A stretch of 64,000 nucleotides of DNA from Brevibacillus reuszeri (GTDB lineage: Bacteria > Bacillota > Bacilli > Brevibacillales > Brevibacillaceae). The stretch lies in NCBI RefSeq assembly GCF_001187725.1, contig NZ_LGIQ01000005.1, positions 135,024 through 199,023 on the forward strand, written 5' to 3'. The position numbers and the translations under genes were made by a program. The notes beneath the pieces were generated by a model, which saw only the letters and a list, made by a program, of their open reading frames with translations, did not search any database and was not told the origin of the DNA. Each line of letters opens with the position of its first letter. Within the stretch, counting starts at the first letter, position 1. Below are positions 7,764 through 15,777 of this stretch, piece by piece.

Positions 7764-8423
7764 TTGATAAACATGGAAATTATTTTGTTTGTCGTTGGTT
7801 CTGTTTTAGAATATATGGCTATCTTTGCTTTTCTATTTTCTCTTATCAAATCAGGATCTCGAGAGTATTTCACAGAAATTTTTATCTCGTGCTTGATGCT
7901 CACATTCGTCTCCTTTGCCATGAGATATGGCTTTCAACTAGAAAAATACTCCTCCTTTGTGCAGATTGCTATCTTCTCCCTCTTACTTCGTAGTGTTTTT
8001 CACTTCCATTTACTCTATTCCATTCTATTGAGCTCCATTTATGTCATCTATGGTTTTTGGCAAGTGTTTGTTGTTCTAAGCGTTCTCGAATGGCTGAACA
8101 TCGTGTCTCTCGAGCAAGTACTTAGCAGAGAGGGGCCGTATTATATTTTGCAGGCCATTACGATCCTATCTGTTTTTTTCATGGCAAAAGGCATCCGCTC
8201 ACTCGTTCCTGGATTCGATATCCCCCATGGAAAAGCTGTCGTATTTAAGAACAAGATGAATTTTATTTTGCTTGGACTCGTTGTCAGCCTCATTTTCATT
8301 TTTAGCATGGGCTACTATTTGCTCATTACGGGTGGGAATGGCAGTGAGATCATCGTGATGCTGGCATTGTCGCTGTTCATCATTATCATTTTTTCATACA
8401 TAATTGCGAGGCGAGCACATTGA
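7764..8423 (+). CDS. polytopic membrane protein of agr-like cassette, resembling a kinase-less AgrC sensor domain
   Basis: A 219-residue, almost wholly membrane-embedded protein with six or seven hydrophobic helices, ending in IIARRAH right after the last one. The arrangement resembles the sensor half of AgrC/GHKL histidine kinases, but no dimerisation or ATPase domain follows. The resemblance is structural, as I cannot show homology. AGGAGG at 7754-7759 is four bases from TTG 7764 and thirteen from ATG 7773, so the start is uncertain. It overlaps agrB by four bases (TTGA), which implies translational coupling and a shared role. Confidence 0.7.
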   Translation: MINMEIILFVVGSVLEYMAIFAFLFSLIKSGSREYFTEIFISCLMLTFVSFAMRYGFQLEKYSSFVQIAIFSLLLRSVFHFHLLYSILLSSIYVIYGFWQVFVVLSVLEWLNIVSLEQVLSREGPYYILQAITILSVFFMAKGIRSLVPGFDIPHGKAVVFKNKMNFILLGLVVSLIFIFSMGYYLLITGGNGSEIIVMLALSLFIIIIFSYIIARRAH

Positions 8424-8935
8424 TAGAAGCGATCGCATTAAGAATTGCTACAGGTATTAAAAGGATAAATCCAGAGGTACCTCAATCAGTTGAGAGGATG
8501 GAGTATGCGTTAATCATTTTGTTAAATGGCGTGACGGTCATCATAGCTTCCTTGCTCATCGGGGCGATCTTAGGGACCTTGAAAGCAACCATCATTTTTT
8601 TAGTCGCATTTGCCCTATTGCGGCAAGTCTCTGGCGGCTACCATTTGTCTTCTGCACTTGGATGTGCAATCGTATCAATCACGCTGGCTGCAGTCGTTCC
8701 CCTCATACCTGTAACGGACAAGCTCTGCCAAATCATGAGTGGGATCAGCCTGATTCTTGTCGCTTGGTTCGCCCCATCCAAAATCGAAAATCAATCGCGA
8801 ATTCCCAGCAAGTATTATCCGCTGTTAAAAGCGATTTCCATTGCGATAGTTCTGGCGAGTGTGTTTATTGCATGGCCGATCATCACTAAGGCTCTGTTTG
8901 TACAATCCCTTTTTTTAATCAGGAAAAGGAGGTGA
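8420..8935 (+). CDS. agrB: AgrB-type cysteine protease that processes the autoinducer propeptide
   Basis: A membrane endopeptidase of the accessory gene regulator B family (171 residues). The N-terminus (MIEAIALRIATGIKR, then a VERMEYAL stretch) is typical of the family. The catalytic pair is His75 and Cys82 in GGYHLSSALGC, matching His77 and Cys84 of S. aureus AgrB. Four or more membrane helices and a basic tail (IRKRR) follow. The start is TTG 8420 inside the stop of the upstream gene. The last codons contain the ribosome site (AAGGAGGTG) of agrD. By homology it cleaves and cyclises the peptide encoded next. Confidence 0.92.
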   Translation: MIEAIALRIATGIKRINPEVPQSVERMEYALIILLNGVTVIIASLLIGAILGTLKATIIFLVAFALLRQVSGGYHLSSALGCAIVSITLAAVVPLIPVTDKLCQIMSGISLILVAWFAPSKIENQSRIPSKYYPLLKAISIAIVLASVFIAWPIITKALFVQSLFLIRKRR

Positions 8936-8940
8936 AAAAT

Positions 8941-9087
8941 ATGCGGAAAATGATGGAGAAAATGACCAAAGCAGCTACGTTTGGATTTGCAAGCTTCTTG
9001 TCAGTTGTTGCTGTTACTACCGTCAATGTAGCCTCTCCTTGGCTCACGAACAGCCCAAAGGTTCCTAATGAATTGCTCAAAAAGTAA
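8941..9087 (+). CDS. agrD: AgrD-type autoinducer propeptide with Ser in place of ring Cys
   Basis: A 48-residue peptide starting five bases after agrB behind AAGGAGGTG. The layout is that of AgrD: a charged amphipathic N-terminus (1-11), a hydrophobic middle (13-27), a short core around ASPWLT, then the acidic/Pro tail PKVPNELLKK that AgrB recognises. Compared with the clostridial core CLWFT followed by a Pro-rich tail, the expected ring is Ser32-Pro-Trp-Leu-Thr36. There is no Cys anywhere in the peptide, so an oxygen lactone and not a thiolactone is predicted. A terminator follows immediately. Confidence 0.85.
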   Translation: MRKMMEKMTKAATFGFASFLSVVAVTTVNVASPWLTNSPKVPNELLKK

Positions 9088-9092
9088 GGGGA

Positions 9093-9117
9093 AAGGCGCG
9101 GAATGCGCCTTTTTTTT
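9093..9117 (+). terminator. terminator of the agr-like cassette
   Basis: AAGGCGC (9093-9099), loop GGAAT, GCGCCTT (9105-9111), then T to 9117. It lies six bases after the agrD stop. Confidence 0.9.
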
Positions 9118-9226
9118 CTTTTTCGGGAAATGTGCGAATCACTACTTTTTGGAGAAAATCTGGCTTCTTTTGCACGCGTTCCCCATATACATATTGTAGG
9201 CTTTGGCAAATGGGGGGGGAACGGCC

Positions 9227-10654
9227 TTGACCAGCGACGAGCGCAAAGAGCTTGAGCGATCGATTGATGAGATTACGGAAATCGCCAAGGGCTTCAACTT
9301 GGATTTTTATCCGATGCGATACGAGATTTGCCCAGCGGACATTATTTATACGTTCGGAGCGTACGGAATGCCGACGAGATTCTCGCATTGGAGCTTCGGA
9401 AAAAGCTTTTATCGGATGAAACTGCAGTACGATCTCAACCTGAGCAAAATTTACGAGCTGGTGATTAACTCCAATCCGTGCTACGCGTTTTTGCTGGATG
9501 GCAACTCGCTGATCCAAAACAAGCTGATCGTCGCCCACGTACTGGCGCACTGCGACTTTTTCAAAAACAATATGCGTTTTTCCAATACCAATCGAGACAT
9601 GGTAGAGAGCATGGCTGCCAGCGGAGAGCGGATTCGGCAGTATGAGATTGAGCACGGAAAAGAAGCGGTAGAAAACCTGCTGGATGCCAGTCTTGCCGTT
9701 CAGGAGCACATCGATCCCAGTCTGCTCCGACCGAAACTGCGATGGAAAAAAGAAGGGGATGTCTCACCCAAAAAGTCAAAGGGAGATAGGTCCGCCTCTC
9801 CATACGATGATTTATGGGGATTGGACCGAAGCGAGAAGCAGGAAGCGGCTGATCAAACCAAAGCGGTCCGCAAATTCCCGCCTGCTCCGGAGAAGGACTT
9901 ATTGCTGTTTATTATGGAGTACAGCACTGTGCTAGAGGATTGGCAGCGTGATGTGCTGACGATTATTCGAGACGAGATGCTGTATTTCTGGCCACAGCTC
10001 GAGACGAAGATCATGAACGAAGGCTGGGCGACCTACTGGCATATGCGTATCCTGCGGGAAATGGAGCTAACAGAAGCGGAGACGATTGAGTTTGCCAAGC
10101 TGCATTCTTCTGTCATCCAGCCATCGACGACCAGTATTAATCCGTATCATCTCGGCCTTAAAATTTTGGAGGATATTGAAAAGCGATGGGATAATCCGAC
10201 CAAAGAAGAGCAAGAGCGCTACGGCCGCAAGCCAGGAGAAGGTCGTGCCAAAATTTTTGAAGTACGGGAGCTGGAATCAGACATCAGTTTTATCAGCAAT
10301 TTCCTGACCAAGGATTTGGTGAGCGATCTGGATTTGTATATGTTCGGCAAGCAGGGCAATGAATGGGTCGTGGCCGAGAAGCAGTGGGAGCAGGTACGTG
10401 ACGGGCTGGCTGGCACAAGAGTCAACGGAGGCTTTCCATACGTGCTCGTTCACGATGGAGATTATTTACGTTCAGGGGAGCTTTTGCTGAAGCATCATTT
10501 TGAGGGGCTTGAGCTGGACGTCAAATACGTGGAGAAGACATTGCCGTACGTCTACACGCTTTGGGGGAAAAATGTTCATCTGGAGACGATTGTGGAGGAT
10601 CGGCAGGTCTTGTTCACGTACGATGGCAAGAAGGTACATCGGAGATTTTTATAA
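9227..10654 (+). CDS. spoVR: SpoVR family protein
   Basis: Homologue of B. subtilis SpoVR, which is needed for normal spore cortex formation. The family spans nearly the whole protein (475 residues here, 468 in B. subtilis). The N-terminal [14 protein letters not shown] and the [12 protein letters not shown] segment are characteristic, as is NEGWATYWH (about residue 264), a His-rich conserved block. The frame opens at TTG 9203, but the G-rich ribosome site at 9212-9219 favours TTG 9227. The usual partners YhbH and PrkA are not adjacent. A terminator lies at 10675-10714. Confidence 0.92.
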   Translation: MTSDERKELERSIDEITEIAKGFNLDFYPMRYEICPADIIYTFGAYGMPTRFSHWSFGKSFYRMKLQYDLNLSKIYELVINSNPCYAFLLDGNSLIQNKLIVAHVLAHCDFFKNNMRFSNTNRDMVESMAASGERIRQYEIEHGKEAVENLLDASLAVQEHIDPSLLRPKLRWKKEGDVSPKKSKGDRSASPYDDLWGLDRSEKQEAADQTKAVRKFPPAPEKDLLLFIMEYSTVLEDWQRDVLTIIRDEMLYFWPQLETKIMNEGWATYWHMRILREMELTEAETIEFAKLHSSVIQPSTTSINPYHLGLKILEDIEKRWDNPTKEEQERYGRKPGEGRAKIFEVRELESDISFISNFLTKDLVSDLDLYMFGKQGNEWVVAEKQWEQVRDGLAGTRVNGGFPYVLVHDGDYLRSGELLLKHHFEGLELDVKYVEKTLPYVYTLWGKNVHLETIVEDRQVLFTYDGKKVHRRFL

Positions 10655-10674
10655 AAGAAGAGGAAAGAAGGATG

Positions 10675-10714
10675 CCGTATCCTTGGCGATTCTGCCGGGT
10701 ACGGTTATTTTTTT
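10675..10714 (+). terminator. terminator of spoVR
   Basis: CCGTATCC (10675-10682) pairs with GGGTACGG (10697-10704), followed by TTATTTTTTT. Confidence 0.8.
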
Positions 10715-10747
10715 GTTTATACAAAAGCGAAATATTGAAAAAATTCA

Positions 10748-10813
10748 TTGACAGCTGATGAGGTGGGCGAGTATGATAACCATGAAAAGATCAACTGATA
10801 CATCAGATATCAG
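10748..10813 (+). promoter_or_regulatory. promoter TTGACA-N18-TATGAT with downstream inverted repeat
   Basis: TTGACA (10748-10753) and TATGAT (10772-10777) are 18 bases apart. The start point would be near 10784. Eleven bases later lies CTGATA-N7-TATCAG (10795-10813), a perfect inverted repeat placed where a repressor would block elongation. The GntR/FCD regulator encoded at 12509 is a candidate binder. Confidence 0.6.
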
Positions 10814-10866
10814 ATTTTAGATGATCGTCAGCAAAAGGACTAATGTCTTTTAAAGGAGGGATTCCG

Positions 10867-11649
10867 TTGGAAAAGAGACGTACAGCGATTGTTACAGGCG
10901 GGGCCTCTGGTTTGGGCCATGCCGTGGTGAAGCGGTTTATCGATAAAGGATATGCAGTTGCCATGGTGGATGTGGCCGAGGAAAAAGGAAAAGAGCTGGC
11001 AAACCAGCTCAGTGAAAAAGGGGCAGAAGTCCACTTCATCGGGGGAGATGTAACAGATCAAGGGCAGGCTCGCGATATTGCCAAAAGGGCGTTCGATGTT
11101 TTGGGGGACATCCACATCCTGGTGAATGCAGCTGGTATTATCAGACGTACTCCAGCGACGGACGTCAAGGACACAGAGCTGCTCGCCGTGCTGCAAGTAA
11201 ACCTGAATGGCACTGTCTATATGTGCCAGGCCGTTCAGCCGTATATGGCCCAAGCCGAGGATGGGGCGATTGTTAATTTCAGCTCCATGCTTGCTCATTA
11301 TGGCAGCGAAAATCTGCTTTCGTACGCCGCCTCCAAAGGGGGAATTGTGCAGGTCACCAAATCACTCGCCGTATCGTGGGCCAAGTATGGCATCCGAGTC
11401 AATTCGGTCAGCCCGGGCTACATCGAAACGCCGTTATCGTCTGGAGCTACCCAAAACCCAGCGTTCCGCGAGCGGATTTTATCTCGCACACCGCAGGGCA
11501 GATACGGCAAGCCGGAGGAAGTGGCAGCCGTTATCGACTTTCTCACCTCGCGTGAGGCCAGCTTTGTAACCGGTGTCGTGCTTCCGATTGATGGCGGACT
11601 ACTTGCAGGCGACCCGATGCTTTATCCACCCGCAACACCTATTGCTTAA
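10867..11649 (+). CDS. short-chain dehydrogenase/reductase
   Basis: A classical SDR of 260 residues: TGGASGLG (10-17), NAAG (87-90), catalytic Ser140, Tyr153 and Lys157 (YAASK). All active-site residues are present, unlike the SDR at 4917. AAAGGAGGG at 10852-10860 places the start at TTG 10867, since the upstream ATG at 10843 lies before the ribosome site. It probably oxidises a secondary alcohol or reduces a ketone with NAD(P). A cupin dioxygenase-like gene follows 33 bases after the stop, suggesting consecutive steps on one carbonyl compound. Confidence 0.88.
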   Translation: MEKRRTAIVTGGASGLGHAVVKRFIDKGYAVAMVDVAEEKGKELANQLSEKGAEVHFIGGDVTDQGQARDIAKRAFDVLGDIHILVNAAGIIRRTPATDVKDTELLAVLQVNLNGTVYMCQAVQPYMAQAEDGAIVNFSSMLAHYGSENLLSYAASKGGIVQVTKSLAVSWAKYGIRVNSVSPGYIETPLSSGATQNPAFRERILSRTPQGRYGKPEEVAAVIDFLTSREASFVTGVVLPIDGGLLAGDPMLYPPATPIA

Positions 11650-11682
11650 CCTATAAATCCGATAAAAAGTGAGGGATTGGAA

Positions 11683-12162
11683 ATGACAATGACTTTGAAT
11701 CAATTTACCGAAATGATGCAGCTCCCAGATCAGGCAATTGACAGCACAGAAATTCCATGGATTCCACAAACAGATCGTGTATGGTTCAAGCCGGTGCGCT
11801 TCGATCTGTCCACAGGCAGCTGGATTAACCTGCTGAAAGTAAAGCCAGGTGGAGCAGTAAACCGCCATCGTCATTCGGGTGGACAAGTTATGGCGTTTAC
11901 ACTACAGGGTGAGTGGCGCTATTTGGAAAGAGAGTGGGTAGCGAAACCAGGCACATTCGTTTACGAGCCGCCAGGCGATATCCATACTCTCGTCGTGGAT
12001 GGGGAAGAAGAAATGATTACGCTGTTTATGCTCCAGGGTGTGATTCAATATTTGGATGACAACGACCAGATTACGTATCAGGACGATGTATTTACCAAGC
12101 TGAAGCTGTACAAGGAATACTGCGAGAAGCACAATATTCCGATGAAAGACCTGCAATTTTAA
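11683..12162 (+). CDS. cupin of the 2,4'-dihydroxyacetophenone dioxygenase family
   Basis: A 159-residue single-domain cupin resembling the 2,4'-dihydroxyacetophenone dioxygenase and acetylacetone-cleaving group, which splits a carbon-carbon bond next to a carbonyl with O2 and ferrous iron. Metal ligands can be read as His62 and His64 (RHRH), possibly Gln68, and His101 (GDIHTL). GAGGG is seven bases before ATG 11683 and only one base from the TTG at 11677, which decides the start. It forms a two-gene unit with the upstream SDR. The real substrate cannot be told from sequence. Confidence 0.75.
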   Translation: MTMTLNQFTEMMQLPDQAIDSTEIPWIPQTDRVWFKPVRFDLSTGSWINLLKVKPGGAVNRHRHSGGQVMAFTLQGEWRYLEREWVAKPGTFVYEPPGDIHTLVVDGEEEMITLFMLQGVIQYLDDNDQITYQDDVFTKLKLYKEYCEKHNIPMKDLQF

Positions 12163-12181
12163 ACGAATCTTTAAGCCTTTT

Positions 12182-12213
12182 ACGACGCGAAAGAAGCCTC
12201 TTCGCGTCGTTTT
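12182..12213 (+). terminator. terminator after the cupin gene
   Basis: Ten perfect pairs, ACGACGCGAA (12182-12191) with TTCGCGTCGT (12201-12210), followed by TTTT. Confidence 0.85.
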
Positions 12214-12508
12214 CCTGAACGTATAAGAAATGATAAGCGCGACACTTATGAATTCTGAAGCGCAAGGAACTTTCCGCTAAAAAACGTGGTCGCTCCTCCT
12301 TGTGCAAGCCTCGATAGAAGTGGTCTTGTGTAGGCGCAGGTAGGCATCTGGTGTGATTCGTTATTCTTTGGTTGTTGACTACCTGTTCTTTTGATTATAC
12401 TGGGGGAGATTCCCAAATGGTTGGAAGCTCCTGTAGCGAAAGCGTTTGCAAGGAGATGGGAGAGAGAATATGAATCTGTTACAATAAAGATGAAATAAGG
12501 ATTGAAGG
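12214..12508. other. intergenic region before the GntR gene
   Basis: No gene is evident. A possible promoter is TTGACT (12375-12380) with TATACT (12396-12401), but the 15-base spacer is short. TGGG-N7-CCCA (12401-12415) directly after that -10 is a small inverted repeat that could serve autoregulation by the GntR protein. Confidence 0.35.
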
Positions 12509-13180
12509 ATGATGGGATTGGGCAAAACAGGGATGTTTGATAATTTAAATCTGCATGAGAGAGTCTATCTCTATTTACGAGACAAAATCGTCCACAATAG
12601 CTTAAAGCCTGGTTCGCGCATTGACTATGATGAGCTCATGGCTGAACTGGGGGTTAGTCGCACGCCAGTGCGGGATGCCTTAAATAGACTGCAGATTGAC
12701 AACTTGATAGAAGTGAGGCCACGGTCTGGTACTTTTGTCAGCACGCCCAATAAAAAAGCCATCGAAGACCTCTATAATGTACGAAAGCCACTGGAGTCTA
12801 CTGCGGTAGAACTGGCAGCACCACATCTTTCCGATGAAAGCTACCTCGCTCTCCTGGAAGAGGCAGAGCGGGCAGAGGTAGAGCTCAAGAAGGGCAACCC
12901 GGATGTCTTTTTTGCTCACGACCGCCATTTTCATCGTACGCTGATCAGTCATTCCGATAACTCCAGACTGATCGCCATCATGGATTCGCTAGAGGTACAG
13001 GTCAAATGGTTCGGGATTATTATGACCAAAAATTTGGACAGGCCGTATCGAGCAATTGAAATGCACAAAAGCATCGTACATGCTATGAGAGACAACAAGA
13101 TTGATGAAGCAAGACAATTGATGGAGCTGCATATCGAGGAAGTCAAACAGGACATCATGAGTGATTTTCCGACAGAGTAG
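12509..13180 (+). CDS. GntR family (FadR/FCD) transcriptional regulator
   Basis: A 223-residue regulator. Residues 14-78 form the GntR winged helix (LRDKIVHNSLKPGSRI, then VSRTPVRDALNRLQ). Residues 85-215 are an all-helical FCD effector domain. Its metal-binding residues are visible in AHDRHFHR and a later His near residue 190. Such proteins usually sense a carboxylate or CoA-linked acid. TAAGG lies eight bases before ATG 12509. It sits between an SDR/cupin unit and a hydroxyacyl-CoA dehydrogenase/M20 unit and is the likely local repressor of both. Confidence 0.9.
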   Translation: MMGLGKTGMFDNLNLHERVYLYLRDKIVHNSLKPGSRIDYDELMAELGVSRTPVRDALNRLQIDNLIEVRPRSGTFVSTPNKKAIEDLYNVRKPLESTAVELAAPHLSDESYLALLEEAERAEVELKKGNPDVFFAHDRHFHRTLISHSDNSRLIAIMDSLEVQVKWFGIIMTKNLDRPYRAIEMHKSIVHAMRDNKIDEARQLMELHIEEVKQDIMSDFPTE

Positions 13181-13186
13181 GATGAC

Positions 13187-13220
13187 AAAGGCCATTTTCC
13201 AGCGAGGGAGATGGCTTTTC
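13187..13220 (+). terminator. terminator after the GntR gene
   Basis: AAAGGCCAT pairs with ATGGCTTT (one bulged G), extended by TTTCC/GGGAG, and ends in TTTT. Confidence 0.6.
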
Positions 13221-13308
13221 TGTATGAAGAAAGAAAAGCACTTTTACTTTTCTCTCGATTAAGCAGGAACAAACCTCCCATCTATGGAAAGGTTTATTAT
13301 TCAATGAA

Positions 13309-13332
13309 TGGCATAGTGGCATAGTGGCATAG
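13309..13332 (+). repeat. three tandem copies of TGGCATAG
   Basis: Three perfect, head-to-tail 8-base units lie immediately upstream of the AAAGGAGG of the hydroxyacyl-CoA dehydrogenase gene. Copy-number slippage would change the distance between upstream control sites and the ribosome site. Confidence 0.85.
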
Positions 13333-13350
13333 GAAAGGAGGATGCGCTGC

Positions 13351-14283
13351 ATGACAAAACAAGTAGCAGTGATCGGCTCAGGCGTCATGGGACATGGAAT
13401 CGCAGAGGCGTATGCACTGGCTGGTTTTGCGGTTGCTTTATATGATTTGCAGGATGAGTTTTTACTCAAAGCCAAAAAGAGTGTGGAGCAAAGCCTGTCA
13501 CTGCTCGTAGCAGAACAAGTGATTACGGAGCAGGCAAAGCATGAGACGCTGGAACGAATTCAGTTGACGACGGATTTGTCGCAGGCGGTAGCAGAAGCAG
13601 ACTTCATTACGGAAGCAATTCCTGAAGTGATTGAGCTCAAATGGGAGTTGTTTGCACAGCTGGAGGAATACGCCAAGCCGGATGCGATCATCGCTTCGAA
13701 TACGTCCACGTTTGCCATTTCGCGTTTGATTGAAAAAGCGAAAAATCCGCATCGATTTATTATTACGCATTTTTTCAATCCGGCACAGCTCGTACCGCTG
13801 GTTGAAATTGTACGCCATGAAGCAACCTCTGAGGAAGTAGTGGGCATGACCCAAGCGCTCATGAAGCAAATCGGCAAATCGCCCGTCTTGCTGAAAAAAG
13901 ACGTTCCTGGTTTTATTGCCAATCGTCTGCAAGCAGCACTGATGCGCGAAGCCTTTTCCTTGGTGGATGCAGGAGTTGCCGATGCAAATGAAATCGATAC
14001 GGTCATGAAGGATGGCATCGGGTTTCGCTGGGCGTTTGTCGGTCCGATTGAAACGGCTGATTTTGGCGGTCTAGATACATGGAAGCGGGTCATGGATAAT
14101 TTGGCACCTGTACTGGATCAATCCAAAAGTGCTCCGGCATTGATTGAGGAAAAGGTCGCAAAAGGCGAGCTGGGAACCAAGACAGGAGCGGGGATTTACT
14201 CCTACGCTGACATGTCTGTGGAAAAAAAGCTGCATAAGCGTGATGAGCAATTCATTCGCTTGAGCAAAATGAAGCAGGACTGA
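13351..14283 (+). CDS. 3-hydroxyacyl-CoA dehydrogenase family protein
   Basis: A 310-residue NAD-dependent dehydrogenase of the 3HCDH family. The Rossmann motif GSGVMGHG is at 9-16, the SNTST segment at 116-120 and the catalytic His140 in THFFNP, with the C-terminal helical dimerisation domain after residue 185. The frame opens at ATG 13342, which abuts AAGGAGG. ATG 13351, nine bases from it, is the better start. The sequence fits the 3-hydroxybutyryl-CoA type but also related enzymes acting on free hydroxy acids. No thiolase or crotonase is adjacent, so fatty acid oxidation is not assured. Confidence 0.85.
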   Translation: MTKQVAVIGSGVMGHGIAEAYALAGFAVALYDLQDEFLLKAKKSVEQSLSLLVAEQVITEQAKHETLERIQLTTDLSQAVAEADFITEAIPEVIELKWELFAQLEEYAKPDAIIASNTSTFAISRLIEKAKNPHRFIITHFFNPAQLVPLVEIVRHEATSEEVVGMTQALMKQIGKSPVLLKKDVPGFIANRLQAALMREAFSLVDAGVADANEIDTVMKDGIGFRWAFVGPIETADFGGLDTWKRVMDNLAPVLDQSKSAPALIEEKVAKGELGTKTGAGIYSYADMSVEKKLHKRDEQFIRLSKMKQD

Positions 14284-14352
14284 AAAATTCAAAAAAATAT
14301 GACAAGTTGATGCGGTTCATTATAAATTCTCGTAGAGAAAGGCTGATGAAAC

Positions 14353-15573
14353 ATGAAAGAATTATTGCAGCAGCTTCACGTCGCAGTAGAAGAGCTAGAA
14401 GCAGAGATGGTTGCGATTCGCAGAGATTTGCATCGTCACCCGGAGCTGTCGTTCCACGAGGTTCGGACTCCTGCACTGATTGCCGAATATTTGGAGACAC
14501 TTGGCATCGAGGTGAGAAGAAATGTAGGCGGACGAGGTGTTGTCGGTACGCTAAAAGGCGGCAAACCGGGGAAAACGGTCGCGCTGCGGGCAGATTTTGA
14601 CGCCCTTCCTATCCAGGATGAAAAAGACGTGGAGTACCGCTCGACTATTCCCGGTGTGATGCATGCGTGCGGACACGACGGGCACACAGCAGCTTTGCTT
14701 GGAACTGCAAAAGTGCTCGCGAAATATCGGGATCAGCTACCGGGGACGGTTGTCTTTATCCATCAGTTTGCGGAAGAGCTCGCGCCAGGAGGAGCAAGAC
14801 CGATGATTGAGGACGGCTGCCTGGACGGAGTCGATGTCATTTACGGATGCCACCTGCAGAGCACGATGCCGTTTGGTCATGTGTATTATCGCGAAGGCTA
14901 CATCCAGGCTGCTGCTGACAAATTCACGATTACGATAAAAGGAAAAGGTGGTCATGGAGCGATCCCGCATGAAACCGTCGATCCGATCATCATCGGCTCG
15001 CAAATTGCCATGAACCTGCAAACCATCGCGAGCAGGAGAGTTGATCCATTGAAACAGCTGGTTGTTTCGATCGGGTCCTTCCATGCAGGAGATGCATTTA
15101 ATGTGATTCCGGAATCTGCTGTCCTGACGGGAACTGTGCGTACGTACGATCCAGAAGTGAGGGACACCGCAGAGCAGTCCTTGATTAAAATCGCGACCAC
15201 GGTGGCGCTGGCCAATGATGCAGTTGCAGAGGTCGACTATGCACGGGGCTACGACGCGCTGTACAATCATCCCGAGGAAACAAGGCTCGCACAAGAGGCA
15301 CTCACCAGCGTTGAGGGAGTAAATGTAGTGGAGACACCGCCTATCATGCCGGGAGAGGATTTTTCCTATTACACACAAAAAGTGCCAGGCAGCTTCTTTT
15401 TTACGGGAGCCCAAATGGAGAATCCGGCAGATGTCTATCCACATCACAATGCTAAATTTGATTTTGATGAGCGTGCCATGGCCATTTCCGCGAAAGGATT
15501 TTGCTCCATCATTTTAGCCTACCAGCAAAAGCATGCGAGCGAAGCAGAGGAAGGCGCTGTTTACTCAAACTAA
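14353..15573 (+). CDS. M20 family amidohydrolase (N-acyl amino acid type)
   Basis: A 406-residue metal-dependent amidohydrolase of the M20D group (IAA-amino acid hydrolase, hippurate hydrolase, N-acetyl-L-amino acid amidohydrolase). Landmarks are HRHPELSF (27-34), MHACGHDGH with Cys106 and His108, the Glu pair 141-142 in FAEELAPGG, and a late HHNAKF block. This group uses the Cys as a metal ligand. It follows the dehydrogenase by 69 bases and is probably co-transcribed. Together they could release and oxidise an acyl group from an N-acylated amino acid, an inference from context. Confidence 0.9.
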   Translation: MKELLQQLHVAVEELEAEMVAIRRDLHRHPELSFHEVRTPALIAEYLETLGIEVRRNVGGRGVVGTLKGGKPGKTVALRADFDALPIQDEKDVEYRSTIPGVMHACGHDGHTAALLGTAKVLAKYRDQLPGTVVFIHQFAEELAPGGARPMIEDGCLDGVDVIYGCHLQSTMPFGHVYYREGYIQAAADKFTITIKGKGGHGAIPHETVDPIIIGSQIAMNLQTIASRRVDPLKQLVVSIGSFHAGDAFNVIPESAVLTGTVRTYDPEVRDTAEQSLIKIATTVALANDAVAEVDYARGYDALYNHPEETRLAQEALTSVEGVNVVETPPIMPGEDFSYYTQKVPGSFFFTGAQMENPADVYPHHNAKFDFDERAMAISAKGFCSIILAYQQKHASEAEEGAVYSN

Positions 15574-15593
15574 GCGCATAAGAAAAACGAATG

Positions 15594-15640
15594 GCTTGAT
15601 TCCACGGAAGAGATTTGCCGGGGCATCAAGCTTTCTTTTG
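15594..15640 (+). terminator. terminator after the M20 gene
   Basis: GCTTGAT (15594-15600) pairs with ATCAAGC (15625-15631), long loop with further GG/CC pairing, then TTTCTTTT. Confidence 0.6.
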
Positions 15641-15684
15641 TGTCTGAACTGAAAACGATTTTAGTATATTTACAATAATTTTAC

Positions 15685-15712
15685 TAAAGCTTCGTAAGTC
15701 ACTAACCGATAT
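15685..15712 (+). promoter_or_regulatory. sigma-D (motility) promoter for the chemoreceptor
   Basis: TAAA (15685-15688), 16 bases, then ACCGATAT (15705-15712) closely fits the SigD pattern TAAA-N15/16-GCCGATAA known from B. subtilis flagellar and chemotaxis genes. It lies 66 bases before the receptor start. Confidence 0.75.
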
Positions 15713-15777
15713 TAGACATTGGGATTTATTTCTACTCTTATACTCCCTAATACAACCAAGAAAGAAGATGACGACAA

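Noticed and set aside
7193..7921. Minus-strand frame of 242 codons across the 60-residue gene and agr leader
   Set aside because: It runs through a strong terminator and the agr control region, has no ribosome site and no recognisable pattern.
14737..15447. Minus-strand frame of 236 codons opposite the M20 gene
   Set aside because: Antisense to a well-conserved amidohydrolase, with no ribosome site and no family resemblance.
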